Below the pieces are notes generated by a model. It was given only the letters and a program-made list of their open reading frames with translations. It was not told the DNA's origin and searched no databases. Below, one piece after another: positions 36,675 through 46,249 of a stretch of DNA of 64,000 nt; position 1 is the first letter of the stretch; the number at the start of each line of letters is the position of its first letter. The stretch lies in NCBI RefSeq assembly GCF_028690125.1, contig NZ_JAQVBV010000003.1, positions 124,001-188,000 of the forward strand, given 5' to 3'. This DNA comes from Bacteroides sp. (lineage in GTDB: Bacteria > Bacteroidota > Bacteroidia > Bacteroidales > Bacteroidaceae). The position numbers and the translations under genes were made by a program.

Positions 36675-37061
36675 TTATTTTCGCTTCAAAACGCTTTTGT
36701 CAAGTTTTAACTTGTTTTTGTTTAAAATTATAACTTTGATATTTTCTTCGATGTAAATCCCGCCTATCAATGCTTTTTCTATGTTGCTTAAAGCAGGATT
36801 ATTGTTACACTTAATTTCAATTACATTGTCGTTTATAATAGACCATTCCCCTATACATAAAGTTGATCCCAAATCAACTGTTTTCTGCAAAACACAAGTT
36901 CCATCCTGCTTCAATTCCAATTCAACATGAAAAGAAAATTGATTTTTATAAATCACCTCTTCGCCTTCATATAATCCACTTAGTGTACTAAAGGTAGGTT
37001 GCTGGCTCTTACAGGATAACAACAAAGGCAAAATAGCAATAGATATTATAAGTTTTTTCAT
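36675..37061 (-). CDS. Putative lipoprotein immunity protein
   Basis: 128 residues. A clear lipoprotein signal (MKKLIISIAILPLLLSC, Cys17) is followed by a small beta-rich domain that looks lipocalin-like (repeated strands, GLYEGEE start, GEWSIINDNVIEI). Its ATG overlaps the toxin-tail stop as ATGA, so the pair is translationally coupled. A membrane-tethered periplasmic inhibitor of the HExxH tail is the likely role; this is inference from position. Confidence 0.6.
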   Translation of the reverse strand: MKKLIISIAILPLLLSCKSQQPTFSTLSGLYEGEEVIYKNQFSFHVELELKQDGTCVLQKTVDLGSTLCIGEWSIINDNVIEIKCNNNPALSNIEKALIGGIYIEENIKVIILNKNKLKLDKSVLKRK

Positions 37062-38284
37062 CGTTTATAGTATATATTAGGATATGAAGTTCTCAAAATA
37101 AAATTAGCGGGCAGTGCTCTAACACCTGGACTATTTGGATAGGCATTTATAAAATCTGCTCTTGTAGAATTTATATTTAAAGGTGCTATGCCTGTATTTA
37201 CAGTACTTCCCGGAACATAAAACGTTCCTCCGGATAATCCATGTACCCATGAGGGTGTAATTGTGCCAAAAGAATTTGCAACCGAAGTTGAAGCTAAACC
37301 TGATACCGAAGAAGGATTATAAGCAAATTGTGCCTTATAAGCGGCAACTTCATCAAACACATCTTGGGCCAAAGAAAGCCCCTTTTGCCTTTCAAAAGCT
37401 ATATCTCCTGTTTCGAACTGTCCTGCGTGGGTCATTTCGTGTACAAAATTATCCGTACCGCTAAACTTTATATCAATTACATTCGTACCTGCGTTTAATT
37501 TTAGTCCGCCATCCTTTCCATAAACTGCATGTGATAACCTATAAACTTGCGCGCTACCTTCCAAAGTTCCCATAGTGCCAATACTTGAATTTAGACTGGC
37601 TATCCTTTCCGTTTTATCTCCGATTTTGCTTGCCAATTTTTCAGCATTCCAGCCTTTCGCTTCGGCTTTTGCAGTTAACTTATCAACGCTGGATTGAAGT
37701 TTATTTCTTTGACTTTCAACTTGTCTTTTTAGTTTTTCCCATTCTTTTAAACTTCGCTTCTCTATCTCCATACCAGTTGGGTCAATAAACTTTATCGGGT
37801 TATTTGCACAATAAACATATGGACTAATTGAATAATACTTCTCCGCCATCGGATCCACCACATGCCACCTACCTATCGCCGCATCATAATGCCTCGCCCC
37901 ATAATCATACCAATTCAGCCCATTCTTTTGATCCAACTCCTTCCCATTATACTTATAAGGCTGAACACTACCCGTAGAAGTAAAAGTACCACCAAAAGGA
38001 TAATAAGCATTCGTCTCCTCAACGTTTCCATCCTTATCAGCCACCACCCGGGTATTCCCCTGATGATCCCTCAAATAGAAATGAACCTTCTTATCCGGGA
38101 AACTAACATACCCCGCCTCATTAAGCAACATCTTCAACACCCCATTCTTATAGACCGCATTCCCACAGTGATCTGTAGTCAAAGTGGTAGCACCCGTTTT
38201 GTGTACTGTACGCAACTTCGTACCATTCGCTGCATACTCATACTCAACACTATTCCCACCCGTAAAGCTCACCTGATTAGGCAA
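37058..38284 (-). CDS. Truncated Rhs cassette with zincin C-terminal domain
   Basis: 408 codons from a TTG at 38284; the same frame runs back to an in-frame TAG at 38372 with no ATG, so it is an orphan 3' cassette. The Rhs core ends at NNPIKFIDPTGME. Next comes a Lys/Glu-rich coiled-coil stretch (about 80 residues), then a metallopeptidase-like domain with HEMTH at 37427-37441, a conserved Glu in DEVAAYKAQF 26 residues after the last His, and PSWVHGLSGG. The same order of motifs occurs in the full-length gene at 39244, so the two tails are diverged relatives. Confidence 0.72.
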   Translation of the reverse strand: MPNQVSFTGGNSVEYEYAANGTKLRTVHKTGATTLTTDHCGNAVYKNGVLKMLLNEAGYVSFPDKKVHFYLRDHQGNTRVVADKDGNVEETNAYYPFGGTFTSTGSVQPYKYNGKELDQKNGLNWYDYGARHYDAAIGRWHVVDPMAEKYYSISPYVYCANNPIKFIDPTGMEIEKRSLKEWEKLKRQVESQRNKLQSSVDKLTAKAEAKGWNAEKLASKIGDKTERIASLNSSIGTMGTLEGSAQVYRLSHAVYGKDGGLKLNAGTNVIDIKFSGTDNFVHEMTHAGQFETGDIAFERQKGLSLAQDVFDEVAAYKAQFAYNPSSVSGLASTSVANSFGTITPSWVHGLSGGTFYVPGSTVNTGIAPLNINSTRADFINAYPNSPGVRALPANFILRTSYPNIYYKR

Positions 38285-38487
38285 ATTTAAAAGATTATAT
38301 CGAATATTACTAATATTCTTGTTTAAATCTTTAATCAGATTGTTGTTTTTATCATAAGTATATTCTACCGTCTATTTAGAGTTTTTTTTAACTTTAATCC
38401 ATCACCGAATATTTTTTAGTCTTAAGACTAGCACTTTCATTAAAACAATATTCTTCAAATGAGGATAAGCCCTCATACACAAAATAA

Positions 38488-38532
38488 TACCCTGATGTAA
38501 ACTATCTTCATGAGACAACCTATATCAGGGTA
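38488..38532 (-). terminator. Terminator after the gene at 38552
   Basis: TACCCTGAT at 38488-38496 and its exact complement at 38524-38532, then a T-rich stretch on the minus strand. Confidence 0.5.
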
Positions 38533-38551
38533 ATACCGTTACTATACTAAA

Positions 38552-39235
38552 TTATTGCTTCAAATACAATTTGTTTTTTCGCCCTTTATCTCGGAAAATA
38601 ATTTTTCTGTTCTTCAATTCTATTTTTTTATCTTTAAAAACTTTATAGCCAAACAAAGAATCGATAATATTAACTGTTACATCAAGAGTTTCTCCAATTG
38701 ACAAATGAGGATGTATTGTTTCTGTCCTAATATCATCATAACACATAGCATACCCTGTTCCTCGTAATACAAAAGGTCTTTTAGCTACTAAAAAATAAAG
38801 ACTATCCACAGGGACTTTAGTATCAAAGGAATATGAGCCCTGCACATGAGGTTCAAGTAGAGATCGTTCATCCAATAAGGGTTTCCCATTTATATATGTA
38901 AAACAAATATAGTCTGTCTCTGGCTTTTCCAAAATATTGATTTTTATTTTAACAATAGATTTTCTTTGGTTATTTTTTGTTTTCACATATTCGATAGGTA
39001 TTTTATCTCTCTGTTCAAAACTTGTTAGATATATTAAATTTCCTTTTTTTCGCCAACTTCCAGATGATTCACTGTACCACATAGCGTGATATTCATATTT
39101 GAAAGTAGAATCCTCGAAAAAAACAAGAGTATGCGGATTTTTCCCACTATATTTCCCATTTATGAAGGGGGGTAGGGAAATACAGCCATTCAACAATATA
39201 CTTAAACACACAAGTCCGATATACACATATTTCAT
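38552..39235 (-). CDS. Putative lipoprotein immunity protein of the full-length Rhs
   Basis: 227 residues with a lipoprotein signal (lipobox LLNGC, Cys18). The mature part is beta-rich, begins with INGKYSGKNPHTLVFFEDSTFKYEY, and has a basic C-terminus. Not recognised as a known family. It starts 8 bp after the stop of the full-length Rhs gene, the classical immunity position. It has no visible similarity to the lipoprotein at 36675 even though the two toxin tails are related. Confidence 0.6.
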   Translation of the reverse strand: MKYVYIGLVCLSILLNGCISLPPFINGKYSGKNPHTLVFFEDSTFKYEYHAMWYSESSGSWRKKGNLIYLTSFEQRDKIPIEYVKTKNNQRKSIVKIKINILEKPETDYICFTYINGKPLLDERSLLEPHVQGSYSFDTKVPVDSLYFLVAKRPFVLRGTGYAMCYDDIRTETIHPHLSIGETLDVTVNIIDSLFGYKVFKDKKIELKNRKIIFRDKGRKNKLYLKQ

Positions 39236-39243
39236 AGATATTA

Positions 39244-42200
39244 TTATTTTATAATTCTCAATATATCTTTCGGGTTCTTATTTGGATATACATATTTTAT
39301 ATACAAATAATCTCCACCACTATTTAGTCCTAACACCCAACGAGGGTTAATATCACTCAAAGAATTCGCTCTTCCAAAATCAGAAATAGGCATACTTGAT
39401 TTATCAAATGAAAATTGACGACTATAAGCTTTCACCTCTCCAGGAATTATTGAGCTTTTTGTATACCTTCCATTTTTCCATAAATCATATCCATGTGATG
39501 ATTCGTGTATTCCATTTGATTCGGCTCCGTTACCTGCAATATCCATTACAATAATTCCATCTTTAATACCAGTACCTCCAACATCTCCATCAATTTTATT
39601 GTAAGTAAATATTTGATTTTTTATTTCTCCCATAGTAGTTAATTCAGTAATTCCTGTTTCAAGATTATCAATGTTATTTTGTATTCTTGCAGCCTTTGTT
39701 TCATCTTTAGAGATATCCTTCCCCATTTTTTGTTTTTTAGCTATTTTAGAATTTAGTTTATCAAGACTGTTTTGCTCTGAACTTATACGATCTGTCATTG
39801 CATGAGATAGTGATTTAGCATATTCTTCATCTTCTTTGGTTTTCCATTCTTTCCCATCTGGATCAATAAACTTTATCGGGTTATTTGCACAATAAACATA
39901 TGGACTAATTGAATAATACTTCTCCGCCATCGGATCCGCGACATACCATTTTCCTATCGCCGCATCATAATGCCTCGCCCCATAATCAAGCCAATTCAGC
40001 CCATTCTTTTGATCCAGCTCCTTCCCATTATACTTATAAGGCTGAACACTAGCCGTAGACGTAAACGTACCCCCGAACGGATAATACGTATTCGTCTCTT
40101 CCAAATTTCCATCCTTATCAGCCACCACCCGGGTATTCCCCTGATGATCCCTCAAATAGAAATGAACCTTCTTATCCGGGCAACTCACATACCCCGTCTC
40201 ATTAAGCAACATCTTCAACACCCCATTCTCATAGACCGCATTCCCACAGTAATCTGTAGTCAAAGTGGTAGCACCCGTTTTGTGTACTGTACGCAACTTC
40301 GTACCATTCGCTGCATACTCATACTCAACACTATTCCCACCCGTAAAGCTCACCTGATTAGGCAAATTTAAAAGATTATATCGAATATTACTAATATTCT
40401 TGTTTAAATCTTTAATCAGATTCCCATTTTTATCATACGTATACTCAATCGTCTGGTTAGCCCCGTTCTTAAACTCCGTGCCATTGCCATAAACAGAACT
40501 TGTAACGGCATCCTGCACAGCTTGTAATTGATTGCCATTGTAAGTCATGGTCAAGTTGTCAATCAGTCCATAGCTACTTGCGGCAGTCTGTCCGTAACGC
40601 TTCAATCCCAGGATATTTCCCATCTTATCATAGCTCGTGATCTGCTCATTGAAACGATTCGGATTCGTTGCAAGCGTAGTGCCTTCCCCATAAGCAGCAT
40701 CCTTCAATCTTGACAGTCCGTCATACGTGAAACGATAACCTCTTTCACTGGTTTCCGTCCCCACCTTCCACGACATACTGCTGATATTCCCCCCATAACA
40801 AGGCGTATTCCCCGCAATCACCTCCTGATAATTCAACGTCTGACTAAACAACGGTCCCGTTATACCCTTCGTCCACGAACGCACATTATATGCATACTCC
40901 GTTTTCAGTTTCGCATTTCCATTACGGCTGTCCGATTTCAAACGACCTACCTCATCATATGTGTTGCTTACTAAGGTTACAGCAGTTGCACCGTTCAACT
41001 GGTAAGTGGTAGTGAGTAACCGTTCGGCATTATCGTAAGTGTAGGTATAAACTTCCGTCTGCGTCTCCTTCCCAGATGCCGTATGCACCTTCTTCACCTT
41101 CATCGGATTCCCCGTAAAGTCATACAGAGTAAACACCTGTTCCGTTCCCACCAACGCATTATTCCCCTTCTGCTGAATCAACCGCCCCCGCTCGTCGTAA
41201 TACATCACCAAGTATAGATACCCCGATATCACTCCGCTGCTGTTCATCCTCGCAGTCAGTGTTCCTGTGAGTAACCCTTTGTTTCCAAATGTCCGCTTTG
41301 TGCCGTAACCGGCTACCGTCTCATACGCCGTCACCGCCGTATTCGGAATATCATTGTATCCGATAAACCCATACTGATCATAGTAATTCACACTCAACAC
41401 CGTAGGAGATACCAATGAAACCATCGGCAACTCATACCCCTTCAACACATTCGTCTGATTCGTACCACCCAATTTAGTAGCCTTCACCACCACATTACTC
41501 AAGGGATCCGTAGTATAAGTCATGACATTCTTGCACGTACCCGTTAGTACAATCCGGTTAAAGACATCCGGAATACTGAACGACCATTCCCCTTTCACAC
41601 GCTGCTCCCCATCCTGCACAAAAATCGGTCTGTCCGCCGCGTCATACACCGTATAAACAGGATCACATCCCGGCAGTTTCTTATAAATACACCGGTTTCT
41701 CCCGTCATACTTGTATATATACCCATACTTCTGTATCGCCTCGACGGTTTCCGCCCAGGAAGCCGGAAGAGTAGTAGCCGTCAGTATATCAGACGCTGCC
41801 GGGGGCAACACCATCCTTACATTCCCGTAATTGTCATAGACATAATACGTATCGTGCATCGTCTCCCCCTCCAATATTCGGGATAACAACACTCGCCCTA
41901 CACGATCTTTGAACTCCAAGCTTACTTGTCCATCCTCATTGGTAGTTTGCGTGCAATCCATCGTGCCCGTAGCGTAATTCTGCTGATACACCAGATTATC
42001 TCCCGACAGCGCATAGGTACGCACACTCAACTTGGGATAAAACGTCTTAAACGTTGGCAAATCCTTCTTATTCTGATTGGTCAGCATCAGTGTACTTACC
42101 GGATGCTCCGCCCACGCCGCTCCCGGTCCGAACTGTTTCTCAATCCTGTTCATAGGCGAGTTTTCATAAACGGGGTAACTGTAGGGTGAAGAGTCATTGC

Positions 42201-42615
42201 CGTAATAGGTCGCTGCACGAGCCAGATTACCAATCTGGTAAGGTTGGATATATCCACCTCCGGAAGTGTTCGTCTTGAAAGGTAACCAACTTACAAACTC
42301 TCTATTCAGAGGATCATACTCCTGTAACTTCACCAAATCACTTCCGTCAGGTGCTAACCCGTGCAGAATATTGAGAGTCGGATTACCGAAGCGGTCATAA
42401 TACTGAATCTCCCGTCTCATTTCTTCCTTGTTCAATTCCGAAAGTTCCGTTGTTCTGGTCCTCGGAATCACCTTAATCATGTGTGGCTGCCCTGCTGAAG
42501 TGTGCATATACAGTGTGTCGCGGGATTGCCCGGAAACATCCACCGAACCCATCAAAAGCAGGAGGCATGACAACAAAGTGCCTATTGTCTGTCTATTTAT
42601 TATTATTGTTCTCAT
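39244..42615 (-). CDS. Full-length secreted Rhs protein with zincin-like C-terminal tip
   Basis: 1123 residues. Signal peptide (about 1-30, ending VSGQ); an N-terminal Bacteroidetes-type Rhs leader region (about 50-260, DUF6443-like); YD repeats (about 240-790); and the Rhs core ending near residue 930 (DHQGNTRV, YYPFGGTF, YGARHYDAAIGKW, NNPIKFIDPDGKEW). The variable tip has a coiled-coil stretch and a zincin-like site: HESSH 1037-1041 and a Glu at 1060 in GEVKAYSRQF, then DINPRWVLGLNSGG. Only this copy has a native start. It is probably a surface or secreted contact-dependent effector. Confidence 0.85.
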   Translation of the reverse strand: MRTIIINRQTIGTLLSCLLLLMGSVDVSGQSRDTLYMHTSAGQPHMIKVIPRTRTTELSELNKEEMRREIQYYDRFGNPTLNILHGLAPDGSDLVKLQEYDPLNREFVSWLPFKTNTSGGGYIQPYQIGNLARAATYYGNDSSPYSYPVYENSPMNRIEKQFGPGAAWAEHPVSTLMLTNQNKKDLPTFKTFYPKLSVRTYALSGDNLVYQQNYATGTMDCTQTTNEDGQVSLEFKDRVGRVLLSRILEGETMHDTYYVYDNYGNVRMVLPPAASDILTATTLPASWAETVEAIQKYGYIYKYDGRNRCIYKKLPGCDPVYTVYDAADRPIFVQDGEQRVKGEWSFSIPDVFNRIVLTGTCKNVMTYTTDPLSNVVVKATKLGGTNQTNVLKGYELPMVSLVSPTVLSVNYYDQYGFIGYNDIPNTAVTAYETVAGYGTKRTFGNKGLLTGTLTARMNSSGVISGYLYLVMYYDERGRLIQQKGNNALVGTEQVFTLYDFTGNPMKVKKVHTASGKETQTEVYTYTYDNAERLLTTTYQLNGATAVTLVSNTYDEVGRLKSDSRNGNAKLKTEYAYNVRSWTKGITGPLFSQTLNYQEVIAGNTPCYGGNISSMSWKVGTETSERGYRFTYDGLSRLKDAAYGEGTTLATNPNRFNEQITSYDKMGNILGLKRYGQTAASSYGLIDNLTMTYNGNQLQAVQDAVTSSVYGNGTEFKNGANQTIEYTYDKNGNLIKDLNKNISNIRYNLLNLPNQVSFTGGNSVEYEYAANGTKLRTVHKTGATTLTTDYCGNAVYENGVLKMLLNETGYVSCPDKKVHFYLRDHQGNTRVVADKDGNLEETNTYYPFGGTFTSTASVQPYKYNGKELDQKNGLNWLDYGARHYDAAIGKWYVADPMAEKYYSISPYVYCANNPIKFIDPDGKEWKTKEDEEYAKSLSHAMTDRISSEQNSLDKLNSKIAKKQKMGKDISKDETKAARIQNNIDNLETGITELTTMGEIKNQIFTYNKIDGDVGGTGIKDGIIVMDIAGNGAESNGIHESSHGYDLWKNGRYTKSSIIPGEVKAYSRQFSFDKSSMPISDFGRANSLSDINPRWVLGLNSGGDYLYIKYVYPNKNPKDILRIIK

Positions 42616-42751
42616 TTTTACGACTTTTTTAATTCATGATTTAAATCATCGCGCCTATTAAAAGCCGGAGCCGTCTTGCCCTTTAAAAAGATACGTGTCC
42701 TGCTATCCGCCAAACGATCTTCCGCCTTTATCGTCGCTATTTGTTTACTGT

Positions 42752-45700
42752 TTACTTCTCCCCAAAGTGATACAAGAATCTTTGCAGCAATACCTTATTC
42801 GCGCTAGCGTCCAGATAATAACTTCCCGTTAATCTGTTCCAGCCGTCATACTCGTGGCGGGTGGTGACATTGTTCGGGTCTGTGACGGCTACTACTCCTT
42901 TGAGTGGCTCGTACTCGCAACTGTACACGTTGGCATTCGGCAAAGTCTTTACCTTTTCTATCGCTATCCTCATCCCTTCAGGAGGGGTGGAAGCCTCGGA
43001 CCATTTCTTCAGCGAGTCTTTCATCGCCGTGACAGGTCCCATTGCTGCCAACACCTGGTCCCGCGTCGTGTTCTCAATCATCGCCACTGGAAATCGGCCT
43101 TGATATCCCCAGAGATAGGTCGTAGGCGTCCCGTCCTTGCCTCGAACCTCAGCAACATTATTATAATTATCATACTCCATATACACTACCTCATCCCTGA
43201 GCTCCGGTTTCTGATCCGTTGCCGATACCACCTTATCCGGCAGACTCGTTCCCGGTTTAAAGACAATCCGGCTCTCCTTCCAGTTGCCCCCTTCCGTATG
43301 GCGGTGCTTCGACAGAATCCCCGGAAACGTCCCATCCAGATAATCATACTCGTCAATCACTGTGCTGCCGTCGCTACGAGTCGTCGTCACCCGGCGGGGC
43401 TCCAGCGAAGAGCCTTGATTATAAGAGAGTATATGCTCGTAAGCCTTCTGAGTCTTGTACTCATCTCCCATGATGCTACTCATCGAACGATATTCATCGG
43501 TACGCTCCCCCTTAAGGAAAGTATATGAACCGATATGCAGATAAAAAGTGGACTGCGCCATTCCCCCGTCCTGGGGTGGATAAAACCTCCCGGTCGAGAA
43601 CATACTACTCCATGAATATTCCCCCGGATTATTCAGGCAAATTTCCGTACTCGCCGATATATGTCTTGCTGGGATATCGATACTCACTACAGATCCCACG
43701 TCTGCGCGTTCATATTCATACTGAGTCGTTGACAATATAAAGTTCGATCCCCGGTAACGCTCTACCCTTGCCAACTTACCCGCTAACCAATGCGGGTCGG
43801 ATATGTCGCTATACTCATCCGAATGCTTTCCCTGATTATTGGGAAGAGGGCAGACAAGCCCCTGCAACTCACTGAACGAATGAGTGAGAAGAAAATCATT
43901 CACTCTGCTTTCCTTCTTTCTATAGTCCAAATCATCGACGTCCCATGTGAGGATACCGGTATGCTTATGAAAAGGCACATGATATATATAAACAGTTTCC
44001 TGCTTAGTACCAGCCCCTTCTATCTTCTCCCTGACATTACTGTACAACACTGCGCTGCCGTTATGAAACGTAATCTGAGATACGGGCATCGTATGGAAAA
44101 TTGTTAGTGCCCTCTGATATCCCGATTTCTGCACCTGCAACATATTCGTCTGATAATCTCTCTCCGTAACAATATGCGGAATAGCGCCTCCGCCCCAAGT
44201 CACTCCGTTGCCGATAGAGCGCTCCAGACCATACGTGTACCTTTTGAAAATAGTTTTCTGAACCTTAGGCTCGTATGTACGAATGGTTTTCACTCGTAAC
44301 CCTCCTACCGGACGAAGATATTTTTGTCCCTCCTCCCGTGGGTCCGAAGTATCGCAAGCGAAAGCCGCGTAATTCCCCTCATACTCAAAATGAGTTTCCA
44401 GCCCTTGCGGATCGGTAATTTGAATCAACATCCCCGAATTAGCCCAGAGCGGATTGGCCTCACGGTTTGTTCCTTTATAGTCCAATAGGAGACGCTCATT
44501 CTTACCATATTTATTCAATAGCAACACCTTACGGAAATTTGGAATCGCTGAATGAGCATATTTATTCTCCGGTCCGTTACAGAACCCCCAATGATCCACC
44601 TCCTTCGTATTTACGGAAGGAACGGAAGGTCCCCCGTTATAATTAAACTTATACACGCGTTTCTCCACCCCCGGTGCGGTGATACTCACCGAATCCAGCT
44701 TAGTCAGCGAAGTATTAGCGTTAAAAGCACTAAGGTAGAAACGGATACTTCTTACCAACTTTCCTTTCTCGTCCGTCACCTCCAGCCTGTCATATACCTC
44801 CGAATAGTGATTTGGACCACCAACCGCTGTATAGCTCACGTTCATCGTATTTCCCATGAAATGAATATCCGTCAGGCGCGAAACATTCATCTCTTGACTC
44901 ATACTGGAAGACGAGGTAAACTCCAGACCCACTTTCCCTCCATAAGTATCTCTAAGCGTCGTTTTATAATCATAAAAAGAAGCGTCCGGCTTGGTTACAT
45001 AATCGGGTATTACTTCAAGATGTTTGTCTGAATTCGGCGTATGGCATGTCAGATAATAGACATCTCCCGACTCAGGCTTGCTCAATATTACTTCTTCGTT
45101 ACCCATATCCCCTTTATTTACTCCCGACAATATGTGAGTCATTGTCTCGTAGCTAAACGTAACCGAAGGCGTGACCCTGTGCGGCGAACGAATACTGGTA
45201 CATAGCCAGCGATTCACTGTCTGGGAAACAAATATCTTCTCAACTGCCCCGTTGAACTCATAATAATACCCTTTATCATCGGTGATAGTCATTTTTTCGT
45301 TTTTCTCCCACCGTACCACGTCATTCGTTCGCGGGCAAGTGACCATCGGGCTGCTCGGATAAAGCATATATCCGCTTCCGCCCCCATGAGGAAGTCTGTA
45401 AGTAAACTTGTCGGGCTGGCTGTCCCGCACCCCGTTTACCACATCCTCCATGAATTGAATCTGTTCCATTCTGGTAGCTCCCCCAGGAATGCCGCGATGA
45501 TAACTACCCTCGTACAACCAGCCATACATGCCACCGTCGTCAGCCCCACGAACCTCTCTACTGACAGATGGTTCGAGACTGAGTGACCAATTTGTGCCGA
45601 CCAGTCCGCTACCCTCCTGCGGCTTAAGTCCCGAAGCATGATAAGACAAAGTTACCGGGATAGTGACGTCCCCGGCCACAATCTCATATAGCGGGATACT

Positions 45701-45916
45701 AATCTCAGGAACCCCCGTACAATAATTCATCGGATATGATTGGAATCTATCCATGATAGCTGCTTGTGGTGAAACCGGAAATAGCTGAGGCTTTTCCAGT
45801 TTTACCGTAGTAATTTCTTGACTCCCTACTGATAAAGACGAAGTCATGCACAACAAAAGAGCCCCAAGTAATCTGCCGGCCATCCTATGATGGCTTTTTA
45901 AATATAAAATACTCAT
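42752..45916 (-). CDS. Secreted YD-repeat protein, partner of the Rhs gene
   Basis: 1054 residues; an in-frame ATG for MAGRLLGALL at residue 12 is an alternative start. Signal peptide to about residue 33. An N-terminal beta-rich region (about 50-600, starting PVSPQAAIMDRFQSYPMNYCTGVPEISIPLYEI) is typical of the large Bacteroidetes Rhs-associated proteins. The YD-type repeats at the C-terminus end in YLWGYQGRFPVAMIEN and TTRHEYDGWNRL. There is no variable tip. It lies 136 bp upstream of the full-length Rhs in the same direction, and probably shares a transcript and supplies part of the YD shell. Confidence 0.8.
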   Translation of the reverse strand: MSILYLKSHHRMAGRLLGALLLCMTSSLSVGSQEITTVKLEKPQLFPVSPQAAIMDRFQSYPMNYCTGVPEISIPLYEIVAGDVTIPVTLSYHASGLKPQEGSGLVGTNWSLSLEPSVSREVRGADDGGMYGWLYEGSYHRGIPGGATRMEQIQFMEDVVNGVRDSQPDKFTYRLPHGGGSGYMLYPSSPMVTCPRTNDVVRWEKNEKMTITDDKGYYYEFNGAVEKIFVSQTVNRWLCTSIRSPHRVTPSVTFSYETMTHILSGVNKGDMGNEEVILSKPESGDVYYLTCHTPNSDKHLEVIPDYVTKPDASFYDYKTTLRDTYGGKVGLEFTSSSSMSQEMNVSRLTDIHFMGNTMNVSYTAVGGPNHYSEVYDRLEVTDEKGKLVRSIRFYLSAFNANTSLTKLDSVSITAPGVEKRVYKFNYNGGPSVPSVNTKEVDHWGFCNGPENKYAHSAIPNFRKVLLLNKYGKNERLLLDYKGTNREANPLWANSGMLIQITDPQGLETHFEYEGNYAAFACDTSDPREEGQKYLRPVGGLRVKTIRTYEPKVQKTIFKRYTYGLERSIGNGVTWGGGAIPHIVTERDYQTNMLQVQKSGYQRALTIFHTMPVSQITFHNGSAVLYSNVREKIEGAGTKQETVYIYHVPFHKHTGILTWDVDDLDYRKKESRVNDFLLTHSFSELQGLVCPLPNNQGKHSDEYSDISDPHWLAGKLARVERYRGSNFILSTTQYEYERADVGSVVSIDIPARHISASTEICLNNPGEYSWSSMFSTGRFYPPQDGGMAQSTFYLHIGSYTFLKGERTDEYRSMSSIMGDEYKTQKAYEHILSYNQGSSLEPRRVTTTRSDGSTVIDEYDYLDGTFPGILSKHRHTEGGNWKESRIVFKPGTSLPDKVVSATDQKPELRDEVVYMEYDNYNNVAEVRGKDGTPTTYLWGYQGRFPVAMIENTTRDQVLAAMGPVTAMKDSLKKWSEASTPPEGMRIAIEKVKTLPNANVYSCEYEPLKGVVAVTDPNNVTTRHEYDGWNRLTGSYYLDASANKVLLQRFLYHFGEK

Positions 45917-46147
45917 ACTAAATTGTTTTTTTAATAATTCTTATTTTGAATAAGGCATCAGGCAAACCGGTAAACAGTGTACCTGCTTCCCCATTCAATT
46001 CAAAATCTTGCTAAATACCGCTTTTTGTGTAAGCGCCCGAAAACAATCCCCCTGACCGAACAGGGCCCTTGCTCATGAAGGGGATTGCATATTGTTTGCA
46101 TATCGAATCCGTTTGCAGGATTCATCTATAGGGTATGTATACCAACC

Positions 46148-46249
46148 TTATAAATTCATAGCATTGCCGCCCAGTGCTCCCAGCACCGCCGAAGCCACCG
46201 CGATAATCGCTTTGAGGATAATATCCCATACTGATTTCTTTATAGCCAT
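46148..46249 (-). CDS. Smalltalk-family small protein
   Basis: 33 residues, MAIKKSVWDI then an Ala/Ile/Val/Leu-rich helix (AIIAVASAVLGALGG). This is the size and layout of the Bacteroidales smalltalk proteins, which occur near HU-like genes. A strong Shine-Dalgarno (AGGAGG, about 10 bases before the ATG) is rare in this phylum and supports translation. A single membrane helix is likely. Function unknown; it is divergent from the HU-like gene at 47092. Confidence 0.6.
   Translation of the reverse strand: MAIKKSVWDIILKAIIAVASAVLGALGGNAMNL

Larger units (their letters stand above)
31640..40950 (-). repeat. Dispersed copies of the Rhs core
   Basis: The conserved Rhs-core DNA of the full-length gene (about 39860-40345, with more shared sequence to about 40800) recurs nearly unchanged at about 37790-38370, 35370-36195 (with a deletion) and 33440-34060, and in degraded form at 31640-32000. 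Each good copy stops at the same place, the ...VD/IDP junction, after which the C-terminal sequences are unrelated or strongly diverged. The cores look more GC-rich than the AT-rich tails that follow them. Confidence 0.85.

Noticed and set aside
42854..43528. 224-codon plus-strand frame
   Set aside because: Antisense to the YD-repeat gene; Arg/His-rich composition and no promoter.
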